From the NCBI GenBank assembly GCA_013151875.1, contig JAADHL010000383.1, forward strand, positions 1 through 6,304: a DNA stretch of 6,304 bases, in the 5' to 3' direction. This document shows, piece by piece, positions 1-6,304 of the stretch. Under the pieces are notes generated by a model. The model saw only the letters and a list, made by a program, of their open reading frames with translations. It ran no database searches and was not told where the DNA came from. How positions within the stretch are numbered: the first letter of the stretch is position 1; every line of letters begins with the position of its first letter. This DNA comes from Deltaproteobacteria bacterium (GTDB lineage: Bacteria > Myxococcota_A > UBA9042 > DTJE01). The position numbers were made by a program, and so were the translations under genes.

Positions 1-1
1 A

Positions 2-2746
2 TTGTGGAGGGCCTTGACGAACGATGGCGGACGTTGCCACAAGGCCGCCATAAGGCGCGATTTTTTGCGGGCGGCGTCCAGGGGCGAACTGGACCGTGCC
101 GGCCTGCCGCGGCGAATCTCGGGTTTCGGTATTCCGTTTCTGCCGCCGTTGCACCTTGAGGTGTTCAATGCCCTGAGTTCACTGATAGACGTGCATATAT
201 TCCTGCTGGACCCCTGCCGCGAATACTGGGCGGACCTGTTCAGTGAAAAGACGGCCGCTCGTTTTTCCCACCGGTCCGGAACACGAGGCGTGGACCCAGC
301 CGGCCTCCATATCGAGGTGGGTCATCCGTTGCTTGCCTCCACCGGACGTATGGGAGCGGAGTTCCTGGGGCGCATACTGGATCTGCCGGAGGCCGTAACC
401 ATCGAGCGGTTTCAGGAGCCCGGCGAGGATACCCTGCTGCATTGTCTCCAATCCGACATCTTGAATCTGCGGGACAGAGGCGCCGACGGTGAACGCACAC
501 CACTGACCAACGAGGATCGATCTGTGCAGATACATTCCTGCCACGGCCCCATGCGCGAGGTCGAGGTCCTGCACGACCAGCTTCTGGACCTTTTCGAGAG
601 GTTTCCCGGGCTGGAGCCGAGGGACATCATCGTCATGACCCCGGACATCGAGGCCTACGCACCGTACGTAACCGCTGTTTTCGACAGCCGGGAATCCGAT
701 TTGCGAATTCCGTACAGCATCGCTGATCGAAGCCCCTGCGGGACAAGCCCTTCCGTGGACGCGTTTTTACGGATCCTGGGCATGCACGGCGGTCGATTCG
801 GCGCGGCCGAGGTGGTGGATCTGTTGGAACAGGACGCCATCCGGCGAAGATTTGGCCTTGAAACAGGGGATATGGGCCTGATTCGGGGCTGGGTGGAAGG
901 CGCTCGCATCAGGTGGGGCCTTGACGCGAAGGATCGCCTTAGTCACGACCTCCCCCCGTTCGACGATAATTCCTGGAGGGTCGGACTGGACCGGCTCATG
1001 TTGGGATACGCCATGCCGGGCGGCAAGACGGACACGTTTCACGACATACTGCCTTATGACCATGTGGAGGGTGAACAGGCCCGGGTCCTGGGGCGTTTCG
1101 TGGATTTTGCCGAAAACCTGTTCGAGGAGGTCCGGGCCCTGGACGGCAAGCGCGACATTGAACGATGGGCTGCGGACCTGCGCAACCTGGTATCCACCCT
1201 GTTCATGCACGACGATGATACCGAATGGGAAGCCGGACTGATCGATGACGCGTTTGAGGAAATGCTTACCTTGTCGGCCGCTTCCGGGTTTGAAGGAAAA
1301 CCGGGTCTGGAAGTGATACGGGCGTGGCTTGCTGAGCGGCTGGGACACGTCCCGATGAGCGCGGGTTTTCTTACCGGAGGGGTCACTTTCTGCGCCATGG
1401 TGCCGATGCGCAGCATCCCGTTCAGGGTGGTGGCACTGATCGGAATGAACGACGGAGCCTTTCCACGTCAATCGAGGCCGTTGGGCTTTGATCTCATGGC
1501 CGAACACCCGCTGCCAGGGGACCCGTCGAGGCGGGAAGAGGACCGCCACCTGTTTCTGGAGGCCCTGCTTTCGGCCCGGGACGTACTGTACTTGAGCTAT
1601 GTTGGCCAGGACATCCGGGACAATTCCGAATCGCCGCCATCCGTTCTGGCCTGCGAATTGCTGGATACGGTGTCGAGAGGATTTGACTCCCCCGACGGGG
1701 GCGACGCCGGTGAACACCTGTTGACGAAGCACAGGTTGCAGGCGTTCAGCCCCGCGTATTTCAAGCGAGGGGATGAATTGTTCAGTTTTTCCCGTGATGA
1801 TTTCGAGGCTGTGAGGGCGATGCTCGAAGGTGAAGGCAAGAGAGGGCCCTTTATAACCACGCCATTGCCTGACCCGTCGGAAATCCCTTCAGAGGTCACC
1901 GTGGACGATCTGTGCAGTTTTCTGTCCAATCCCTCCCGGCATTTTCTTGGCAGGCGGCTCGGAGCGCGGCTTCGTGGCCTGGAGGCCGGGCTGGACGAAT
2001 GCGAATCCTTTTCCCTTTCGGGGCTGGACAGGTATCAGTTAGGGCAGGATATGGTGCGGTGGAGGCTGGAGGGCAGGGACCTGGAAGACTGCTTTGTCGC
2101 TGTCAGGGCGTCGGGCGTGTTGCCGCCGGGCGAGCCGGGCAGGACCGCCTATCGCGCCCTGGCCGGGGAAGTGGAATCCTTGGCGAAACGGGTGAAATCC
2201 CTGCTGGGCGACAAACCACCGACAATATTGCCGGTGGACCTGAATTTTGGGAAAACCAGACTGACTGGCGGCGTGACCGGCGTGAGGGACAGGCGCCTGG
2301 TGCGCTTCCGGATGGCCTCGATAAAGCCAAAGGACAGGTTGTGCGCATGGGTCGAACACCTGGCCCTGTGCGCGGCGATGGGTGATGCCGCCGCGGGCAC
2401 TTGCGTGGTGGGCACCGACGGCGTGGTGCGGTTCACACCGGTGGCCGAGGCCGGCGTTTTTCTGTCGGACCTGCTATCCATGTACTTGGAGGGAAATAAT
2501 CGTCCCATCCCATTCTTCCCAGAGTCTTCCTGGGCATACATGGGCCGTGCCGGAAAGGACCCGGCAGCGGCTTTGAAAAAGGCCGCCGACGTGTATGCCG
2601 GCGGCAATTACTCCAGGGGTGAATCGGAAGACCCCTGGATAGGCGCTTGCTTCAGGCGGGTGGACCCCATCGACGGTGAGTTCGAGGACTGGGCACGCCG
2701 GGTCCTGGAACCGTTGATCGCTGCCCAGGAGGGTGGCGGGTCATGA
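2..2746 (+). CDS. recC: RecBCD enzyme subunit RecC (exodeoxyribonuclease V gamma chain), 5'-truncated by window edge
   Basis: RecC is the Chi-reading, strand-splitting subunit of RecBCD; in the known family its helicase-like and nuclease-like folds are catalytically dead. The visible 914 residues match RecC along their length. They show FGIPFLPPLHLEVFNAL (about 42-58) followed by LLDPCREYW (68-76), VQIHSCHGPMREVEVLHDQL (175-194), GMNDGAFPRQ (481-490) followed by LGFDLM, REEDRHLFLEALLSA (from about 511), DNSESPPSVL (540-549), and VDDLCSFLSNPSRHF (634-648), which opens the C-terminal nuclease-like region. E. coli RecC has about 1120 residues and its equivalent of the first motif lies about 200 residues in, so roughly 150-200 N-terminal residues lie upstream. 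The TTG at position 2 is therefore probably an internal Leu codon (LWRAL, like QWRRL in E. coli), not a start. The frame is open with no internal stop or frameshift. The stop codon overlaps the recB start, placing recC first in the visible operon. Confidence 0.97.
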   Translation: MWRALTNDGGRCHKAAIRRDFLRAASRGELDRAGLPRRISGFGIPFLPPLHLEVFNALSSLIDVHIFLLDPCREYWADLFSEKTAARFSHRSGTRGVDPAGLHIEVGHPLLASTGRMGAEFLGRILDLPEAVTIERFQEPGEDTLLHCLQSDILNLRDRGADGERTPLTNEDRSVQIHSCHGPMREVEVLHDQLLDLFERFPGLEPRDIIVMTPDIEAYAPYVTAVFDSRESDLRIPYSIADRSPCGTSPSVDAFLRILGMHGGRFGAAEVVDLLEQDAIRRRFGLETGDMGLIRGWVEGARIRWGLDAKDRLSHDLPPFDDNSWRVGLDRLMLGYAMPGGKTDTFHDILPYDHVEGEQARVLGRFVDFAENLFEEVRALDGKRDIERWAADLRNLVSTLFMHDDDTEWEAGLIDDAFEEMLTLSAASGFEGKPGLEVIRAWLAERLGHVPMSAGFLTGGVTFCAMVPMRSIPFRVVALIGMNDGAFPRQSRPLGFDLMAEHPLPGDPSRREEDRHLFLEALLSARDVLYLSYVGQDIRDNSESPPSVLACELLDTVSRGFDSPDGGDAGEHLLTKHRLQAFSPAYFKRGDELFSFSRDDFEAVRAMLEGEGKRGPFITTPLPDPSEIPSEVTVDDLCSFLSNPSRHFLGRRLGARLRGLEAGLDECESFSLSGLDRYQLGQDMVRWRLEGRDLEDCFVAVRASGVLPPGEPGRTAYRALAGEVESLAKRVKSLLGDKPPTILPVDLNFGKTRLTGGVTGVRDRRLVRFRMASIKPKDRLCAWVEHLALCAAMGDAAAGTCVVGTDGVVRFTPVAEAGVFLSDLLSMYLEGNNRPIPFFPESSWAYMGRAGKDPAAALKKAADVYAGGNYSRGESEDPWIGACFRRVDPIDGEFEDWARRVLEPLIAAQEGGGS
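2727..2733 (+). promoter_or_regulatory. Ribosome binding site of recB, inside the recC 3' end
   Basis: AGGAGGG lies 9 bases before the ATG at 2743 and is a near-perfect Shine-Dalgarno sequence. It is embedded in the last recC codons (Gln-Glu-Gly). It supports the 2743 start for recB and suggests that ribosomes can both re-initiate and load afresh at the recC-recB junction. The match and spacing are seen directly; its use is inferred. Confidence 0.8.
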
Positions 2747-5700
2747 TTGAATTCGACCTCCTGAATGCGCCTCTTCGCGGTCGCAACCTGATCGAGGCAA
2801 GCGCGGGCACCGGCAAGACCTATGCAATAGAAGGACTGTTCGTTCGCCTGGTGGTCGAAAAGGGCCTGACTGTGGACCGGATCCTGGTAGTGACCTTTAC
2901 GGAGGCTGCTACCGGCGAACTGAGGGATCGCATACGCCGGCGCATACGAGGCGCCCTTGATGCATTTACCAATGGTTACGGCGGTGACGACATACTGTCG
3001 GGCCTGTTGGCGCGCGTGGCCGACCCTGAATCGGCGCGCGCGCGACTTGAGCTGGCCCTGCACAGCTTTGACGAGGCCGCAATCCACACTATACACGGGT
3101 TCTGCCGACGTATTCTGGGCGAAATGGCCTTCGAGGCAGGCTCCCTGTTCGATACGGATCTGACTGCGGATGCCCTGCCCATGGTCAGGGGAATCGTGGA
3201 GGACTTTTGGCGCAGCCGCATGGTTCAGGCCGACCCTGCATTGGTGAAATGGGTGAACAGGGGCGATTTCGCCCCAGATGAATTGACTCGATTCGCGGCC
3301 AGGTGGGGCCGCAGGCCAGGGCTTTCGGTTCTGCCTGACGGTGATGCGCCCGAAACCGGGGCGCCGATTGCCGAGTACCTCGGAATCCTGAAGCGTGCAA
3401 GGGCGGTATTCGAGGGTGCGAGGGACGATATCAGGGCGATCTTGGAGGGTGATCCGGGGCTGAATCGCAACAAGTACAGGACGACGAATGTGGGACCGTG
3501 GATGGACCAGATGGATGCCTGGTTGAACGACCCGCTTCCGTTGGAACTTTTTAAGAATTTCAAGAAGTTCAGGGCCGCAACCATCGAGGAATCGCTCAAG
3601 GCCGGCGCTGCCGCGCCCACACATTCGTTTTTCGACCTTTGCGACGATTTGAACGGCAGCCTCGACAAGGTGCGTGATGTGATGGCTCTGAAGGTGTCCG
3701 TACTGAAACGGGACCTATTGCAATATGTCCGAGCCGTTTTCCCATCGCGAAAACACGCCCTCAACATACGTACGTTCGATGACCTGCTGTTGGACCTCGA
3801 CGATGCGCTTTCAGGTGAAGGGGGCGCGGTCCTGGCGCGCGCCCTCAGGGACAGGCACCCGGCCGCTCTGGTGGACGAGTTCCAGGACACCGATCCGGTA
3901 CAGTTCTCGATCTTCAGCAGGATATACGGAACCGGGGATTCGACGCTGTTTTTCATCGGGGACCCCAAGCAGGCTATCTACGGATTCAGGGGGGCGGACG
4001 TATTCGCGTACATGGCTGCCAAGAGCGATGTGCCCAAAGAAGGGCGGGGGACGCTTACGACAAACTGGCGTTCCGCGCCAAGCCTGATCGATTCGGTGAA
4101 CGCGGTCTTTGGCACGAGGGAACATCCATTCCTTTTCAGGGACATTGGATTCGATCCTGCGAGTCCCGCCGGCAAGGAAGACCGCGAAACGCTGTATCTG
4201 GATGGTCGGCCTGATGCCCATCCGTTCCAGTTGTGGAAGGTGGAACCGGAAAACGACAAACCCGTGGGCAAGGGAAAGGCGGAACGGCTGATACGCGTTG
4301 CCGTGGCGAGCGAGATAGTGCGTTTGCTGAACCGGGCGAGCGAAGGGAACGTTTCTATTGGCGATGTTGCCGGCGGACCTGAAGGCGGCAGGCCCCTTGA
4401 ACCGGGCGACATAGCGATCCTGGTGCGCACCAATGCGCAGGCGCTCTCGATGCAGTTGGAGTTGAGGTCAAGGGGGGTGCCAAGCGTCCTTCACGGGGAC
4501 GCGGGCCTCTTTGAATCACCTGAAGCTGTTGATGTGCTTCAATTGCTTTCCGGTATAGCCGACCCTGATGACCAGGGTGCGGTGCGCGCCGCCCTGATCA
4601 CGGATATCGTGGGGTTGTCCGCGAATGAACTGGCCGACATCGTTGCGGACGACGTCGGGTGGGCCCGTAGGGTCGAGACGTTCAGGAGGTACAGGGACCT
4701 CTGGTCCGGGCGGTCATTCATGGCCATGGCCAGGGCGCTGATGGCCGACCAGCGGGTTCGCGAGGGCCTTCTGGCCTTTGAGGATGGCGAGAGGCGTTTG
4801 ACCAACGTGCTGCATTGTTTTGATGTCCTGCACCAGGCCTCAATTGAACGGAAACTGGGTGTGGATGGATTGATCACCTGGCTGGCCGGACAGATATCGG
4901 ATGGCCGTCCTTCGGATGAATACCAGATCAGACTCGAAACCGACGAAAAGGCCGTCAAGCTGGTCACGATCCACAAGAGCAAGGGCCTTGAATACCCGGT
5001 TGTGTTCGTGCCATACGCTTGGGGGGCGTTTGGACCGCGCAAAGACGAGCCGCTTGCCTTTCATCCCAGGGAGGATGATCCGTCCATGGTGCTTGACCTT
5101 GGTCCCGTCATCCCGGCGGAACACCAGCAAAACGCCATGCGCGAGGCCGCTGCGGAAGACATCAGGTTGCTGTACGTGGCGCTTACCAGGGCGAAGCACA
5201 GGTGCTATGTGGCGTGGGGCGCTATCAACGGCTCGGGAGATTCCGCGCTTGGGCGCCTGTTGCCGGACGACCTGCGTGACCTGGAGGCCAGGTCCGGGGG
5301 TCACGTGCGCGTGGTCCCGCTACCGGAACCGTCCTGGGCCGGATTCAATCCACCCACGGCCTCGGCTGATGAACTGGAATGCCGCCGTTTCAAGGGAGCA
5401 ATTCCCAACGATTGGCGGATAACCAGCTTCAGCCGGCTGGCCGCGCGGTCCACACATGACGTGGAAGAGCCGGATCGCGACGCTTCGCCGCGGCAAGTGC
5501 AATTCGGCGTCGAGGCGGGTCCTGATGACGGATCGGACAGGACCTTCATGGACTTCCCGGCCGGGGCCCGCGCCGGGACATGCCTGCACGAGGTGTTCGA
5601 GCGCCTGGACTTTCAGTCTCCCCGATCCGAGGTTGTAGGCAAGGTCCTGCGGCGTTACGGTTTTGACGATGACTGGACGGACGTGGTCCTGGAAATGGCT

Positions 5701-6234
5701 CGGGACGTGCTCGACGCGCGGGTCCTGCCGGATTTCAGACTTTCCATGCTGACTCCAGCCGAACGCGTACACGAGATGGAATTCGCGTTTCCGGTCGGTC
5801 TGTTGGAGGCCGCGTCCCTGGCCCGGGCCTTGCCGGATCACGCGGACATATTGAAAAGGCTGGAGTTCGAGCCTCACCGGGGACAGATGAAGGGTTTCAT
5901 CGACCTGGTGTTTCGCCATGAAGGCCGGTACTACCTGCTGGACTGGAAATCCAATCTTCTGGGCAGGGGGCCGGGCGACTATGTCCGGGAACGCCTGGAC
6001 CGAACCATGGATCGCGATTTGTACATCCTTCAGTCGCGCGTGTACGCGACCGGCCTGCACCGCCACCTCGCGTCCAGGCTGCCCGGATATGATTACGACT
6101 CTCACTTCGGCGGGGTCCTCTATCTCTTCCTGAGGGGCGTCCCGTTCGGTGACGGCTGCGGTGTATGGTTCGATCGTCCCTCCGGTTCGGAGATCGAGCG
6201 ACTGAACGGATGTTTCGACGGTAAATGGTCATGA
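2743..6234 (+). CDS. recB: RecBCD enzyme subunit RecB (exodeoxyribonuclease V beta chain), UvrD-type helicase with C-terminal nuclease
   Basis: RecB is the 3'-5' superfamily 1A helicase and the sole nuclease of RecBCD. The 1163 residues are close to the 1180 of E. coli, and the gene appears complete. Helicase motifs in order: Walker A ASAGTGKT (19-26, Lys25), motif Ia VVTFTEAATGELRDRI (49-64), IHTIHGFCRRIL (114-125), Walker B/motif II VDEFQDTDPVQ (377-387), motif III GDPKQAIYGFRGAD (406-419), motif IV TTNWRS (439-444), motif V VTIHKSKGLEYP (741-752) and motif VI LLYVALTRAKHR (809-820). WRITSFSRL (891-899) marks the linker to the nuclease domain. The nuclease domain carries His949 (CLHEVFERLDF), Asp1054 (KGFIDLVF), Asp1067 and Lys1069 (LLDWKSN), and Gln1097/Tyr1101 (QxxxY). 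These correspond to E. coli His956, Asp1067, Asp1080, Lys1082, Gln1110 and Tyr1114, so both activities look intact. The start is fixed by a strong ribosome binding site and an ATGA overlap with recC; the stop overlaps the next gene in the same way. Confidence 0.98.
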   Translation: MIEFDLLNAPLRGRNLIEASAGTGKTYAIEGLFVRLVVEKGLTVDRILVVTFTEAATGELRDRIRRRIRGALDAFTNGYGGDDILSGLLARVADPESARARLELALHSFDEAAIHTIHGFCRRILGEMAFEAGSLFDTDLTADALPMVRGIVEDFWRSRMVQADPALVKWVNRGDFAPDELTRFAARWGRRPGLSVLPDGDAPETGAPIAEYLGILKRARAVFEGARDDIRAILEGDPGLNRNKYRTTNVGPWMDQMDAWLNDPLPLELFKNFKKFRAATIEESLKAGAAAPTHSFFDLCDDLNGSLDKVRDVMALKVSVLKRDLLQYVRAVFPSRKHALNIRTFDDLLLDLDDALSGEGGAVLARALRDRHPAALVDEFQDTDPVQFSIFSRIYGTGDSTLFFIGDPKQAIYGFRGADVFAYMAAKSDVPKEGRGTLTTNWRSAPSLIDSVNAVFGTREHPFLFRDIGFDPASPAGKEDRETLYLDGRPDAHPFQLWKVEPENDKPVGKGKAERLIRVAVASEIVRLLNRASEGNVSIGDVAGGPEGGRPLEPGDIAILVRTNAQALSMQLELRSRGVPSVLHGDAGLFESPEAVDVLQLLSGIADPDDQGAVRAALITDIVGLSANELADIVADDVGWARRVETFRRYRDLWSGRSFMAMARALMADQRVREGLLAFEDGERRLTNVLHCFDVLHQASIERKLGVDGLITWLAGQISDGRPSDEYQIRLETDEKAVKLVTIHKSKGLEYPVVFVPYAWGAFGPRKDEPLAFHPREDDPSMVLDLGPVIPAEHQQNAMREAAAEDIRLLYVALTRAKHRCYVAWGAINGSGDSALGRLLPDDLRDLEARSGGHVRVVPLPEPSWAGFNPPTASADELECRRFKGAIPNDWRITSFSRLAARSTHDVEEPDRDASPRQVQFGVEAGPDDGSDRTFMDFPAGARAGTCLHEVFERLDFQSPRSEVVGKVLRRYGFDDDWTDVVLEMARDVLDARVLPDFRLSMLTPAERVHEMEFAFPVGLLEAASLARALPDHADILKRLEFEPHRGQMKGFIDLVFRHEGRYYLLDWKSNLLGRGPGDYVRERLDRTMDRDLYILQSRVYATGLHRHLASRLPGYDYDSHFGGVLYLFLRGVPFGDGCGVWFDRPSGSEIERLNGCFDGKWS

Positions 6235-6304
6235 AGCAGGCTGTTTCACCAATGAGTTCGAGGTTCGCGGATTTCATGTGCAGGCTTGCGGGGACGTCCT
6301 CCCC
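6231..6304 (+). CDS. recD: Probable RecBCD enzyme subunit RecD (exodeoxyribonuclease V alpha chain), N-terminal fragment cut by window end
   Basis: An ATG overlapping the recB stop as ATGA opens a frame that stays open to the window end, giving 24 residues that start MKQAVSPMSSRFADFMCRL. RecD, the 5'-3' superfamily 1B helicase of the complex, follows recB in most RecBCD operons. The identification rests mainly on position and the overlap. The short Phe-Ala-Asp-Phe plus Arg-Leu-Ala-Gly stretch is compatible with a RecD N-terminus but not diagnostic, and no helicase motif is reached before the window ends. No clear Shine-Dalgarno precedes the ATG, so translation probably depends on coupling to recB. 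A second in-frame ATG at 6252, also without a strong ribosome binding site, is an alternative start. Confidence 0.75.
   Translation, partial: MKQAVSPMSSRFADFMCRLAGTSS

Noticed and set aside
2..4. TTG as a possible start codon for recC
   Set aside because: The residues that follow match an internal segment of RecC about 170-200 residues from its N-terminus, so the gene continues upstream of the window.
767..1732. Long open frame of 321 codons on the - strand opposite recC
   Set aside because: It is fully antisense to a well-conserved part of recC (GMNDGAFPRQ region), has no recognisable domain, and such frames are expected opposite GC-rich genes.
2582..2605. Inverted repeat with 9-base arms (8 of 9 paired) around a 6-base loop, like a terminator stem
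   Set aside because: It lies inside recC coding sequence, has no T-run after it, and the Ala-Ala-Asp and Ala-Gly-Gly codons of a GC-rich gene explain it.
3034..3044. Short alternating GC run in recB
   Set aside because: It encodes Ala-Arg-Ala-Arg in frame; at 11 bases it is expected by chance in GC-rich coding DNA and has no sign of function.
2608..3624. Open frame of 338 codons on the - strand spanning the recC-recB junction
   Set aside because: It lies opposite the recC end and the conserved Walker A region of recB. Its composition (rich in Arg, Gln, His, Pro) and lack of any known motif mark it as a shadow frame.
5320..6105. Open frame of 261 codons on the - strand opposite the RecB nuclease domain
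   Set aside because: It is antisense to the conserved nuclease motifs, has no recognisable family signature and no supporting gene context.

Overview
The window lies entirely inside one conserved operon encoding the heterotrimeric RecBCD enzyme (exodeoxyribonuclease V). This helicase-nuclease processes double-strand DNA breaks for RecA-dependent recombination and degrades linear foreign DNA. All genes are on the + strand, and no non-coding stretch is long enough to hold anything else.

Layout: positions 2-2746 hold the last 914 codons of recC, cut at the 5' end by the window edge. Positions 2743-6234 hold a complete recB of 1163 codons. Positions 6231-6304 hold the first 24 codons of a third gene, almost certainly recD by its place in the operon. 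Both junctions are 4-base ATGA overlaps, where the start codon of one gene overlaps the stop codon of the previous one. The three subunits are therefore probably translated in a coupled way from one mRNA. The promoter must lie upstream of the window and any terminator downstream; neither is visible here.

How the products work together (family knowledge): RecB is a 3'-5' helicase carrying the only active nuclease domain. RecD is a 5'-3' helicase. RecC has inactive helicase and nuclease folds; it splits the duplex and reads the recombination hotspot (Chi). In this RecB, all the helicase motifs I looked for and the nuclease catalytic residues are present, so the enzyme looks functional.

Organism: a bacterium with GC-rich DNA (about 60 percent by eye) and a compact recC-recB-recD order, without the ptrA gene that separates recC from recB in Escherichia coli. 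Arginine is often encoded by AGG, which is rare in enterobacteria. This would fit a GC-rich proteobacterium or a member of Desulfobacterota, but the taxon is a low-confidence inference. I found no mobile element, CRISPR array, RNA gene or unknown system; the window looks like ordinary core DNA-repair coding sequence.
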